Below the pieces are notes generated by a model. It worked only from the letters and a program-made list of their open reading frames with translations. It had not been told where the DNA came from and made no database searches. The position numbers and the translations under genes were made by a program. A stretch of DNA of 64,000 nt from Kingdonia uniflora. Its lineage: Eukaryota > Streptophyta > Magnoliopsida > Ranunculales > Circaeasteraceae. Of the stretch, positions 25,601 to 34,159 are shown in pieces. Location: positions 4,154,001-4,218,000 of the forward strand of contig JACGCM010000440.1 in the NCBI GenBank assembly GCA_014058105.1. Direction: 5' to 3'. The first letter of the stretch is position 1. Each line of letters opens with the position of its first letter.

Positions 25601-28600
25601 CATCAATACCCTTGGCACAGGAGTCATCTTTTACAAATTGAAACAAAGATGTTAACTTATCATGTCCCCCGTGAACAAGGGATTTTAAGCAAGACATGTG
25701 CAAGTCAAGGTTAAATGCCAAAAGAGGAGAGAGATAAGCAACTTCGTATGACAGCAAATGGTGGTCCAAAGGGAATGAACAAGAAGGAAAAAGAACCATC
25801 GTGGATGAAGTACGGTTATAAGGCAGATTCATCTCAGATGATGATTCTTGGACTATTGTGCCAGGTCTGTCCAGGACAACAACCCTACCAATTCTTTGTT
25901 CCCTTGTCTCAGCATTCCTTACAAGCACCTTATATCCAGATGAAAAAAGGAAATAGTCAGCTATGTCCCTTCTTCGAGAAATAACCTCTCAATATGCACA
26001 GTATTACAGAACCATCCAAATAAATTCAGAAAATTAATAAGAATAAATAAATAAATATAGCACAGAGTCAAAGAAATAATAGCATTCTTTACTAGAATAT
26101 GAATACCTACAAAAACCTACCATGTTACCAGATTTTTATAGCACTAGAAACTGAAGGAATTCATGTATCGTGTACATGCAGGCTTGCAGACATCAATGTA
26201 TACGGATTTATGGGGCTTATGGAATGCTTCCTTATAAGTTATAACATCACCAGGAATATATGACTTTCCTCAAAATGATATCACTTTTGAAAAAAAAAAT
26301 TAGCTCTGTTCATCATTTGCAATAGGGTAATTAGCATTATAATAATAAGGTCTGTGTATTGAACATTAGAGAAAAATTAACATGTTTATCCTTTTGCAAT
26401 TAGATACCAGACACGGGGTTGTGCTTCTAAAGACTGAAACAAATTTTTGATCTTGCCACTCATGCATGATCTCAGACCAAAAATATGCTTACAATCATTT
26501 ACAATTACATTTTATGCAACATTGACAGAGGAGAAGAACGTGGCTGGTTTTACTTTTTTTCAGTTTTCCTATGAAATATTTGGGAGAACTAGGATTACTA
26601 CTATCTGTATGATGCAGAGAAGACATGGAACAATACTGTCATATCGTATATGGGAGGAAAGAAACTTACCAGTTTTTCCTAATAAAATTAGACTTGCAAC
26701 TATTATCACTCACATCATTGGGTCAGAAATGAAAGTGAAGAGGGGCTCAAAAACTATTTCATCATCAAGTTGACCTCCTATCTTAGCTCCAAGACTGCTT
26801 AAATGGCTACATAGCACTAATCATTCCTATATAGCAATAATTCCTACATAGCTTCAACTGTAATCAATTTACAAAAAAAAAAAATATTTGGGCACTCCCT
26901 GATGATATCCTCAAGATTGTTAGGGATGATTCTAAGGGAAATTATAGTTTAGATTGTAAATACTTCACAGTCCATAAAATGGTGGAGGTATCCTCAACTC
27001 CAGCTTTCTTCTTTCAAAAACAACACTGACATATTTAGTTCTTTACCGGGTCTGAACAAAGAGTTGAAGTTTGTTCTTCCGGGTACATGCCCAGATTTTC
27101 AGTCGAGAGACATTTCCTTTCCTTAATTTAGGCCTATGCTGTTTGTACAAAGCGAAAATAATCGCAGCAAGTATAACAGAATACAGTACATGTATCGTAA
27201 GATAAAGATAGTAGCAACTGTGATGGTGTGCAAAACTTATATACACACACAAATATACCCGATGGAGTGGTTAAAGGCAATATCCTAAGAGCATCTCCAA
27301 CAGCATGGTATGTTGTTACACTTTTCACATACTTTTGCAAATCAACAGGGGTATGGTGTTCAGCATACTCACCCCCATACCCCTCCAAAGTATGCGAATC
27401 CGGAACTTGGAGAGTGGTATGTGAATACTAATTTTGTGGGTCCTCCACAAATATTTCTTCATTTCTTTTCTCTCTAATAAAAAAACATTGTGGGTCCCAA
27501 TTTGAATAAAAAGCTGAATTTGGAGAGAAATCTGTTAGAGCAAAGTGGTATGCTATTCTGGATACTAATATCCAAAACCGGAATAGTATACCTTCTCTGT
27601 TGGAAATGCTCTAATGGAGATTATATCTATTCAATACCCTCTTCTTGGAAACTATTGTGGTCAAACTAAAACTCAAGATGAAAAACTAACAGCTCCAAAT
27701 TAAAATTTGCATACATGGGAACTCCATTCGCTCAGTGGAACCAATGAATAGGTCTAGTGATGTCTCTCACAGGAGCTCCTATACAAAATATGTTGCACAA
27801 GCTCCTCTGATATCTAGTGTAGAACATATAATAAAATTTTTGCTCTCTCTAATAGACTAGTATATGAAAGACTCAATTAACTTACATCCCCAGTCAATTC
27901 AGTCTCAACTAGCAGAACCATCAGACCCCAGCCCCCTCTACTTCGATCTCTCCCACATCTGATCATCCCTTCTTCATCTTCTTCTCTCTATTCTCTACCC
28001 CCAAAACAAATTTTCTGCTCTCTCCAATCCAAAGCTTTTCATGCTGTTGAGCACTATAATCATTCATCTATCCACTAGTTCCCCATTCTCACCAATACCT
28101 ATGATATATCACACACTCGTGCTTAAGATCACTTAACCGCTACATCACATCTCCAATTTTATCATATAATTCTTGTTTACAGGATAACGAAAAATGTACA
28201 TGAAATAGATAGTTAACTCAATTTCCTGTTTCACAAAAAATCCAAAGCTTTCATTCCATCATGTTCTTTATGCCCATCATCATTCCAGTAATATTTTACT
28301 TCTTGCCAACGACAAAGCGAAATTTCAAACACTACTACTAATGATTTGATGCTCTATTATTCAAACCCAATACTCAATTAAAAAATAAATAAAGATTTGT
28401 GTGAGTGTGGAGAAACATAAATGCATACCAGAGAGCCAGAAGTTAGAGAGAGTCTTTTGAGGAGTGATGCTGAAAGCCCAATTAGAGACGAGTCGTCTAG
28501 AGATGATGATGATGATGACTCGTTGGAGCAGCGAAGAATTCCTGCTTGCAATTGCAAATACGTTGAGCTCTTACTGTTTTTCACTACTTTTAGTTTGTCA

Positions 28601-28701
28601 TCATCGTCACTTGATTTCAGGAGTGAATCAATAAGGGTTGATGTTGAAGATAGTATCAAAGGCTTCCTTCTTTCCACAATTGGAGTTGTTGAAGGCAACA
28701 T
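7560..28701 (-). CDS. PEX6: PEX6, peroxisome biogenesis AAA-ATPase (partial gene, exons 1-8)
   Basis: PEX6 pairs with PEX1 in a hexameric AAA-ATPase that pulls the PEX5 import receptor out of the peroxisome membrane. Eight exons join into 668 codons without a stop. Recognisable blocks in order: N-terminal [28 protein letters not shown]; a D1 Walker A of the form GLAGCGKR near residues 383-390 (Arg in place of Ser/Thr, as I recall for Arabidopsis PEX6, so D1 is probably weak in ATP hydrolysis); [39 protein letters not shown]; and [18 protein letters not shown], which opens D2. The plant protein is about 940 residues, so the last third (D2 Walker A/B and C-terminus) is missing here and should lie beyond base 1. 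The ATG at 28701 is chosen because the upstream in-frame extension begins with GTG and encodes only GA-microsatellite. Introns hold many transposons, yet every exon is clean, so the gene looks functional. Confidence 0.95.
7804..8082 (-). CDS. PEX6: PEX6 exon 7
   Basis: 93 codons, acceptor TTTGCAG|AGT, donor AAG|GTAGAT. It encodes [18 protein letters not shown] through [10 protein letters not shown] to the D1-D2 linker [13 protein letters not shown], all strongly PEX6-like. Confidence 0.95.
8600..9241 (+). mobile_element. LINE 3' fragment (RNase H domain and tail)
   Basis: RNase H starts with [20 protein letters not shown] and continues as [10 protein letters not shown], then [19 protein letters not shown] and [15 protein letters not shown] typical LINE tail follows (GCCAACCCAGTTGGGATGTC) and ends in an A tract at 9233-9241. 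The fragment is 5' truncated as LINE insertions usually are, and nested in the inverted-repeat element. Confidence 0.85.
9242..10179. other. interior of the inverted-repeat element, no gene seen
   Basis: AT-rich sequence with several open frames on the minus strand (for example 9685-10248) that match no family I recognise. Confidence 0.4.
10481..10651 (-). CDS. PEX6: PEX6 exon 6
   Basis: 57 codons, acceptor AATCAG|CAT, donor AAG|GTATAT, phase 0 at both ends. It encodes [19 protein letters not shown], then a block around [18 protein letters not shown] and [14 protein letters not shown], the C-terminal half of D1 (sensor and Arg-rich region). Confidence 0.93.
10652..11324. other. PEX6 intron 5, no other feature
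   Basis: A 673-bp AT-rich intron between exons 5 and 6. I see no transposon in it; it is one of the few introns of ordinary size. Confidence 0.6.
11325..11508 (-). CDS. PEX6: PEX6 exon 5
   Basis: 184 nt, acceptor GTTTCAG|A, donor TTT|GTAAGT. It encodes (R)[18 protein letters not shown], the region after D1 Walker A, then an acidic variable stretch ending DDQEDDGF. The flanking sequence on both sides is non-coding, so only this part of the longer open frame is real. Confidence 0.92.
14089..14100 (+). other. polypurine tract of the chromovirus
   Basis: AAGGAGGGTGGA lies immediately before the TG of the 3' LTR, the usual plus-strand primer position. Confidence 0.7.
14102..14325 (+). repeat. 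chromovirus 3' LTR (end uncertain)
   Basis: Starts TGATGGGATTCC after the polypurine tract and carries a TATA-like CTATAAAATG at 14214-14223. The right border is not certain: family-X LTR sequence begins at 14326. No matching 5' LTR was found in the window. Confidence 0.6.
15125..15592 (-). CDS. acidic ORF inside family X (gag-like remnant?)
   Basis: 155-codon open frame. It has a basic start ([13 protein letters not shown], residues about 25-37) and a long Glu/Asp run (about residues 52-92), then [19 protein letters not shown]. It is not recognised. Its place just inside the 5' LTR of a short LTR element suggests a gag leader or degenerate gag, but this is inference from position only. Confidence 0.4.
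   Translation of the reverse strand: MGIAHEHVPNTPSTTRIFREETLLRRSQRLGRSKSRRLIDNDYADEIILWESEDEDDDSLANLTNCQEEEKDFEKKIDEEEEDTDDDDEETEEKLDNLTYLMTRLSSLMHEMPKLLKIMVVSPPKVPDLNLMMSVFPFMTLPMPAWYAESALGQL
15671..15688 (-). other. primer binding site of family X
   Basis: TTGGTATCAAAAGCAAGG on the minus strand, next to the inner edge of the right LTR. It begins like the TGGTATCAGAGC site complementary to initiator tRNA-Met, with mismatches further in. Confidence 0.65.
16113..16970. other. intron sequence without recognised features
   Basis: About 860 bp between two LTR elements in PEX6 intron 4. No coding similarity or repeat border was found. Confidence 0.4.
16976..17320 (-). repeat. 3' LTR of the gag-only element
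   Basis: 345 bp, aligned along its whole length with 19940-20290; a few small indels distinguish the two. It contains a TATA-like CCCATATATAG (17132-17142). Confidence 0.9.
17460..19937 (-). pseudogene. gag polyprotein of the gag-only element
   Basis: Minus-strand gag in several broken frames. The N-terminal part (19500-19937) has a lysine-rich coiled segment. The middle capsid-like part (about 18130-17700) has [30 protein letters not shown] and [16 protein letters not shown], typical of retrotransposon gag. A CCHC zinc knuckle (about 17535-17490) reads CYNCGKT-stop-HMRREC, so the residue before the His is now a TGA stop. Inactive as it stands. Confidence 0.85.
19940..20290 (-). repeat. 5' LTR of the gag-only element
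   Basis: 351 bp, followed on the right by the TSD copy TAAAT and on its inner edge by the tRNA primer site. Confidence 0.9.
20296..20799. other. intron sequence without recognised features
   Basis: AT-rich PEX6 intron 4 sequence between the TSD and exon 4. Confidence 0.5.
20800..20941 (-). CDS. PEX6: PEX6 exon 4
   Basis: 142 nt, acceptor CTTACAG|GG, donor TACAG|GTAATT. It encodes (G)[20 protein letters not shown] and then [17 protein letters not shown](R): the second half of the D1 Walker A plus the following helix. Too short to stand out as an ORF, it was found by following the PEX6 protein. Phase fits exon 3 (1+2) and exon 5 (2+1). Confidence 0.93.
20942..23460. other. PEX6 intron 3, left part: unassigned repeats
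   Basis: No gene recognised. Two overlapping plus-strand frames (21545-21814 and 21786-22046) look like one reading frame broken by a shift near 21800, but I cannot place the protein. A 23-base G run is at 21894-21916. Bases 22045-22480 (TATATAAAGAGG, then a pyrimidine-rich stretch) and, on the other strand, about 23420-22980 have the look of old LTRs, without confirmed borders. Confidence 0.35.
21894..21916 (+). repeat. G homopolymer (23 nt)
   Basis: Uninterrupted run of 23 G. Shorter runs occur at 62676-62685 (10) and 63301-63314 (14). Such tracts are rare in an AT-rich genome and may be true mutational hotspots or sequencing/assembly artefacts. Confidence 0.9.
23462..24735 (+). mobile_element. 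LINE 3' fragment (zf-RVT, RNase H, tail)
   Basis: Translation in broken frames shows a zinc-binding block [20 protein letters not shown] (23695-23754), [15 protein letters not shown] (23894-23938) and an RNase H start [20 protein letters not shown] (24124-24183). The tail (GGTGCCAAACTAGTTTGATG) is homologous to the tail of the fragment at 8600-9241. It is 5' truncated, in PEX6 intron 3. Confidence 0.85.
24965..25208 (-). CDS. PEX6: PEX6 exon 3
   Basis: 244 nt, acceptor TTCTCAG|GTT, donor GCAG|GTGAGT. It encodes [19 protein letters not shown] through LLTGLAG-like VLLSGLAG, the first half of the D1 Walker A loop. It ends one base into the Gly codon (phase 1). Confidence 0.93.
25290..25928 (-). 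CDS. PEX6: PEX6 exon 2
   Basis: 213 codons, acceptor ATAAG|GTG and donor AAG|GTGATC, both phase 0. It carries the N-terminal PEX6 domain: [52 protein letters not shown] and KIYFK. These match the family in order. Preceding intron 1 is 2.5 kb; following intron 2 is only 81 bp. Confidence 0.94.
25929..28428. other. PEX6 intron 1
   Basis: A 2.5-kb intron. It holds a MITE (27289-27611) and otherwise AT-rich sequence with no recognisable coding, apart from a short stretch near 26890-27030 that faintly resembles LINE coding sequence. Confidence 0.6.
27289..27611. mobile_element. Tourist-like MITE (PIF/Harbinger type)
   Basis: 323 bp with terminal inverted repeats GAGCATCTCCAACAG (left) and CTGTTGGAAATGCTC (right), one mismatch. 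It is flanked by TAA at 27286-27288 and 27612-27614. The TIR sequence and 3-bp TSD fit the plant PIF/Harbinger MITE class. No coding capacity. It lies in PEX6 intron 1. Confidence 0.9.
28429..28701 (-). CDS. PEX6: PEX6 exon 1
   Basis: 91 codons from ATG 28701-28699 ([15 protein letters not shown]...) to SGSL, donor CTG|GTATGC, phase 0. It matches the Arabidopsis start MVERRNPLVLSST with a short extra leader. It contains runs of Asp and Ser (residues about 32-36 and 63-68) that look like expanded codon repeats. Confidence 0.93.
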
Positions 28702-28761
28702 CTCTCTCTCTCTCTCTAAACCTCTCTCTAGCTCCACAATGTGATATCTCTCTCTCTCTCT
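28700..28761. repeat. CT/GA dinucleotide microsatellites
   Basis: Two (CT)8-like runs separated by about 28 bp lie directly at and upstream of the PEX6 ATG. A third, longer run is at 29177-29197. The first run creates the spurious upstream ERGLERERE extension of exon 1. Confidence 0.85.
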
Positions 28762-29300
28762 TTGTCTCTGTGGGCAAAGGAGGAGCTAACAGAGTTAGAG
28801 GAGAAGAGAGCCTAAGAAGGAACCGACTTTACATTAATCCCCATGAACCCTCCTTAGATAAATGACATTTCAATTTTAATATGCTTGAAACGAGTAACAA
28901 TGGTTACACAAAGTGGAAATTATGGTTGTACTGGTTCACAGCACTGAGATGCAGATGCATGGGCTTGCAGTGATTTGAGGCTTCTCGGTGATTGATTCGA
29001 GTTGATGCACCCCCGTGCATTGCAAGAATTTGCAATAAGATTAGATTTTGTTAACAGACTTTTGCACTCCCCTGCAGTCCAAAACTAGCTGCATTGGCAT
29101 GCAATTCAGCCCCTCATGATTCTGAAAACGGAAACTCCTCAAATATGTCCACAAATCTCTCTTCCTTCCTTCACGACTCTCTCTCTCTCTCTCTCTCGAA
29201 TATGGAGTGAGACCATTTAAATTGGGGTTTTTTTTGGAATTTATTCACAATTCACCAAACTGCAAACCAATCATCCGTTAAGTGATGCATTGTAAGATGG
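28702..29300 (-). promoter_or_regulatory. PEX6 5' leader and upstream region
   Basis: This is sequence upstream of the PEX6 ATG. It is GA-rich on the coding strand, with (CT)n tracts in plus orientation at 28700-28717, 28746-28761 and 29177-29197, as is common in plant leaders. A TTTAAAT stretch near 29215 could serve as a TATA-like element, but no start site can be fixed from sequence. No ORF here looks coding. Confidence 0.4.
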
Positions 29301-29830
29301 TGCAATGTACCTTGCTGCAATTGCAACTCCTTGTGGAATGCACCGTGATGAAGCGAACCAAGCACAACCTATAACTCCAAAACAAGAAATAAGTTTTAGT
29401 TTTTGCGCAATTGGCTTTTTTGACAAAGTAATCATCATGTTATACTACTGCATGGAATATTTGCAAAAACATTATTTACTCATACGAAAACGTCTTCAAA
29501 AATCTACCTCTTTATATGTGCAAGGAGTGTTGAAGTAGTCCCACATAATGTTGTAATGCCCCAATTTGTGGTCTCAGATCTTTCTATTATTCTCACAGCC
29601 CATGACACTCCCACGGTGAGTCGAAGTTTCATCATGTACTACTAGGTCCAATGCATCTTAGTGCATAGCGGTCATTGCCGTAGCACAATCAAACATAAGA
29701 TCATCAGAGGAGGAGGATACACGTGGAGAATCATCAATGGATGAAAAGGAGGATAAGGAAGATATCACGGCTGTGGATTTGAGATATCAGGTCAAAAGGT
29801 GAGGAAGGAACAGAACAAACAGAGAAAATT
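29301..29830. other. intergenic sequence
   Basis: No coding or repeat feature recognised. The small frame at 29305-29538 has no support. Confidence 0.4.
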
Positions 29831-29970
29831 ATAATTATATAAAGGGAGAAGAATTAGCCGTTTGGGAGTTCAGGAAATGTGGCGGTCTTTTGATTACCAC
29901 GCGGTAATTAAAAGACTGCCGCATTTCCTAAACTCACAAACGGCTAGTTCTTCTCCCTTTATATAATTAT
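29831..29970. repeat. 140-bp loopless palindrome (70 + 70)
   Basis: Bases 29831-29900 and the reverse complement of 29901-29970 agree at 63 of 70 positions with no gap or spacer. The outer arm is ATAATTATATAAAGGGAGAA; the centre is GATTACCACGCGGTAATT. Read as plus-strand RNA, four of the seven mismatches become G-U pairs, giving a nearly continuous 70-bp hairpin. It could be a small-RNA precursor, a collapsed terminal repeat or a foldback end. Confidence 0.92.
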
Positions 29971-30940
29971 ACAAGAGGTGGAATTTTCAATACGCTCATG
30001 TAGAATTATACAACAGGTGGAATCTACTTAAAGCAAAATGTGATGAGTTACGGAAAAGTATTAATAGACGGGTTTGAAGTGTTTCACTGGCCTATATTTT
30101 GCGCGAAGCCAGAAACGAATGGTATAAGAAATACAACCAGTTGTTCCCGTTCGAGACTCCATAAAATATTTTTTACTGAAACTACGTCCCGCATGATCTT
30201 CTTGTAAATTATCGGCTAGAAAACTATGGGCAGAATCCGCTCATCCTTACTTAATCGTCGTGATTTAATCCCTACATCAGTCGTAAACAATGAATTAGAC
30301 GCATAGGAAGACTTTAAATTCAGTTTTAATTGTATTTATTTTTAGTTTAATTTCAAACGTAGAACTACTATTTTAAGAATTGTAATTGCATTTCTATTTA
30401 AATTTAAGTTAGAGCCAAAATTGATCAATAATAATTGAATTTAAAAAAATGAGACATCAGGTCGTACAAGCACTAATATAGATAAACAAAAGTCGTACAA
30501 TACAGCATCTTCAAATATTTCAACACAAAGTTGCACAATAAAAATATACGTCTACAATAACATTTATTTTACAACTATATCTACTAAAACGGACCAATAT
30601 CATCTCTAGTACGCCGCCCCCTGCTACTATTACCGGTTCCCCTAGTTTGAATGCCATTTCCACGGGTCCCCTGCCTAGTCCTAGCGCTACCTCCATATGG
30701 TAGCGACACCGCCTGTAAACTCGATATCGTTCTCAGCTATAAATTCTGAAAATGCAAAGAAAATTTATTTAGATTTGGACAAAATAAATATGACCTTAAA
30801 AAGTATAAACAAAATAAATATGACCTTAAATTTCTTGCATGTTGATGATATAGTTGCTCGTTGATAATGTCATAACCCTTTGTTAGAGCAACAATCTAAT
30901 CAGTCAATGTTGTGATCATCTGGTCGTCCTGCTCAAACTC
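29971..30940. other. sequence downstream of the PMD pseudogene
   Basis: AT-rich and no ORF of interest. It probably belongs to the 3' part of the element carrying the PMD gene. Confidence 0.35.
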
Positions 30941-30949
30941 TTTAAGGGC

Positions 30950-32560
30950 GACTCACCACATACCCAGACTCAAGTTCTACGACTCCTTTAAGTCGCATCA
31001 AGGAGGCATGGGTGGAGGCTTCCTCAAGCGGTGGATGAGGATCGTTTGACGCCTCCCGGTCTACTCCATGTTCCACCTTGGGTCTGGCCCCATCTCCAAG
31101 TCGGGCAGTCCTGGGACAAGCTACAGACCTTTGTTGACGTAACCACAATGGGTATAATATCAGATTTGAGTGTACTGACCCCAAATAGATCTATGTTCCC
31201 CATCCTCTGCGAATCTGTCAACAGGTGGCCAACCTTAATAGTCATACGACTATAGTAGTCGGTGTAAGTTATCTTTGACTCATCCATCATAAACTGGCTA
31301 CAGTCAATGAAGTCGGTCACTCTCAAAGCCTCTAAATCAGTTGGACTAAGATATGGCAACATGTTGGACGAAAGATCCATCGAAATACCCGGATAGCCTG
31401 TCAACTACCTCTAACATCTATCCCCCAAATAATACTTGCAGTTTCTATTTGGGACTTGAAGTGACATCCTTTTTAAGGACAGATCTAAAACAATATGTAT
31501 GTCATCTAACTCTAAAGTCGTAAATGTATCCCATGGACGCCAGTTGATCGAATCAATTGTTCGGTGGTCAATAAGGTATATGGTTATAGTAAACAAGTTT
31601 CCTACCTGGTCACATATTTTCTTCATGTTCCCCTTCTCCCATGCTTTGAGGCAAGGATACGAGTTCATCTTTAGCACATTACTGACAAAGGGGTGACCAA
31701 CCCTGCAATACTCGTAGAACCAATACTGCATTTGGGAACAATACAGAAAATAATTACAAATTCTATTTAAGACGTCTATTGCAAGATATTTGATTTGTAT
31801 CATTAGAAATAAATGAGTGTACCTCAATAAGTTGCGAAAATCTAGTGATGGCACCCCCGATTATGACTGCGGTATCTAAGCCATGATACAAAGAAGCAAA
31901 AATAGCAGAACCCCAGTCTTATGAGGGAGTTGTGTCCAAATCGGCCACGGCCTCGAGATATCCAGGTGGGATAGTATCGTTGGCCGTTTTGAACCATAAA
32001 TGTCCCATCATGAAAAGGATAAAAGCACGAGCCATCATCCTGTCATTAGAGCGATCATCTGTGACAATCAAGTGTGTCCTTAGATGTGTAATGCTGACGT
32101 TCCTACTCATTGTATTTTTTGATGTAATGCGGGGGAGCAATTTTATTGCCTTGGATAAAATACTCCACCGGTCGTCATACGGAAATGGTGTAGGATTCTC
32201 GCCAATTGGCAATGATGTAAGCATTGGGAAATCCAATGGAGTGATCCTTATCTCCTCACACGGGAAGAGAAAATTATGAGTCGTTGGCTACCAACACTCT
32301 ATTGCGTCTGAATTAGCCGATTATCGGAATTACCCAATTTAATTTCCATAAACTTCCCGAATATCTTCACCACGGGATCCCTTATTGTCAGAATCTTAGC
32401 AATCGCATTCCAAACTTTTATAACCATAGTGAATGTACCGTACAGATGCATCAAATTGCGATTCTATTAATTGGAGAATTTTATCAAACACTAGATCAAC
32501 GAAAAAAACAAAGTCACCATTAAACAAAAACATATCGTGAGATCCTTGCCAGTGTAAAAT
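30950..32560 (-). pseudogene. plant mobile domain (PMD, aminotransferase-like) pseudogene
   Basis: PMD proteins occur as host genes (MAIL1/MAIN) and inside plant transposons. Blocks in order on the minus strand: KIFGKFMEIKLGNSDNRLIQ (~32380-32320), THNFLFPCEEIRITPLDFPM (~32280-32220), a MMARAFILFMMGHLWFKTAN block with a following PGYLEAVADLD (~32035-31930), YWFYEYCRVGHPF (~31733-31695), YPCLKAWEKGN (~31660-31630), VPNRNCKYYLGDRC (~31450-31411), VGHLLTDSQRMGNIDLFG (~31230-31180). A GT-AG intron (31734-31821) fits between LIE and YWFYEY. Breaks: a shift near 32300 and stops where Trp and Tyr/Glu are expected. It is surrounded by transposon-like sequence and so is probably transposon-borne. Confidence 0.85.
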
Positions 32561-32569
32561 ATATGCGTC

Positions 32570-34020
32570 ACGCCATCTGGGGCAGTGGTAATATACCGCA
32601 ACGGTAGAATCTCATTTTGGTTTGGTTGTGATTGGCCTTAAATTTCTTGTATTTCTTTAAATACAACCTTTTTTTCTTTTGGATTTTGAGCAAATTATAG
32701 CTCTGTCTGAATCTCTTGTTGCTCTAAAATTAGGGAACAACTTGGGTGTGGGTTTCCCTGTGGCATTTCTATTTGATTGGGTTTGAGGTTGGTATTTTTT
32801 TTTATGGTTTTGATATGGAGTGTGAAGGAGGATAAAAACAGTTTTGGGGAGGGAGCGAAGTGAGTTGTTTTGTTAATAGATGAAGCAGCAGATTTTTGAT
32901 TACCGTGTGGGCTTTGGATTACCGCACGGTGTTTTGAAGTATGTTAATTTGCAATTAAAAAAACACGTCAGCCCAACTGCTGGACGAGTTGAGTTTGGGT
33001 TGGGTTTTATTTTTAACAAACGGTGTTGTTGAAGATGTTATTACCAAGGAGTTGTAACCATCTTAACACGTCTCTAGAACTTTAAAGTCTCTTTCTCCCT
33101 CACTTATTATTTTTTCTTCTCTCTGATCTTAAGTTTCCCTTCTTCATCTATCTCTCTTCTCTCTTTCTATCTTTATATATATCATAAGAATCAAAATTTT
33201 GATATGATTTTCATGTTTAAGTTTCATCCCTCTTTCCACTGTCTTCCTTTCTCTACATCGGTCTTTTGCCTCTCTCTCTCTCTCAAAACTAAGTTTTTTT
33301 TTTAAAAGATTGATTTTCTTACAATTTTCCAATTTAAATTTGGGAGTTCACCTTCAATTTTCCTAAATTGGTGAAATTATAGAAATTTGAAAACTAAATT
33401 TGTGAATTTAGGGTTTTTTTATGGAAATTGAGGGAATTAAGGTTTCTCCGGGGAGAATTTAGAGTTTCTCTTCAATTTCCCTAAATTGGAGAAATTGAGA
33501 AACTTGATTTTGAAATTTAGGGTTTTTTAGGGGAATTGGGTAAATTTTCAATTTCAATAATTAATTTGGCGAGTTATGATTTCGCCAATTAAAATGGCAA
33601 AATTTGATTTGGGTTTTCGGGTCTGATATGAGGGTTTTTTTAAAGATATTTTGGGTATTTAAGTGAGATTAGGTATGTATAAATATGTTTGTGTGTGTAT
33701 TTTTTTTCATTTTTAGTCATGTCAACAACAATTTTTTTTACAGTTAGGCTTCCTTGATTTTCTAGGTGTTCTAGTTTTTAAAAGAATACATTCAACGAGG
33801 TTTCTTGCCGGAGATCGAGCCTCACGGTCAAGTGAAGACCTACCTTTGTCGTGAGGTCATCCAATAAGCTCATTGAACTCTCTGTAAGTGTTATTCATGA
33901 TTTTTCTTCTTCTTTTTTGATATTTTAGTTTCTAATATTCTTTCCTTTGAATTTTGTAGGATTCTGTAAAAAGAGGTTAATGTTGAATTGGAGCTGAATA
34001 TTGGTGAAGCTGCAAAGTAA
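32570..34020. other. region left of the giant insertion; possible 5' part of a split gene
   Basis: CT-rich leader-like sequence (33070-33290) is followed by AATTTAGGGTTTTT repeats typical of plant leaders. A short open stretch (GFLPEIEPHGQVKTYLCREV, ~33800-33870) and splice-like sites (CTCT|GTAAGTG near 33882; TTTTGTAG|GATTCTG near 33959) follow. The evidence is weak and no protein is recognised. Confidence 0.3.
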
Positions 34021-34159
34021 CAGAAAATTATAAGTCCTCCATAGTAATTAAATCTCTAATCTTTTTGCCATATTGATTGATAATTTTAGAATTAGATTTT
34101 AGTATTGGTAGTAAGTCACATTGTATTTCACCTAACTAAAATGTAATTTTTCTTAGTAC
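34021..34159. repeat. tandem repeat unit 1 (left of element A)
   Basis: Homologous to the units at 59920-60375: TAAGTCCTCCATAGTAATT, TTGATTGATAATTTTAGAA, then TTTCACCTAACTAAAATG. It ends CTTAGTAC, where element A is inserted. Confidence 0.85.

Noticed and set aside
28702..28737. Upstream extension of PEX6 exon 1 to 28737
   Set aside because: It starts at GTG, not ATG, and codes only microsatellite ERGLERERE; the family starts at the VERRKPL block.
28421..28865. Plus-strand ORFs rich in Ser/Leu over PEX6 exon 1
   Set aside because: They are antisense shadows of exon 1 and its CT microsatellites.
31932..32279. Plus-strand 115-codon ORF
   Set aside because: It is the antisense shadow of the PMD pseudogene, which has clear homology on the minus strand.
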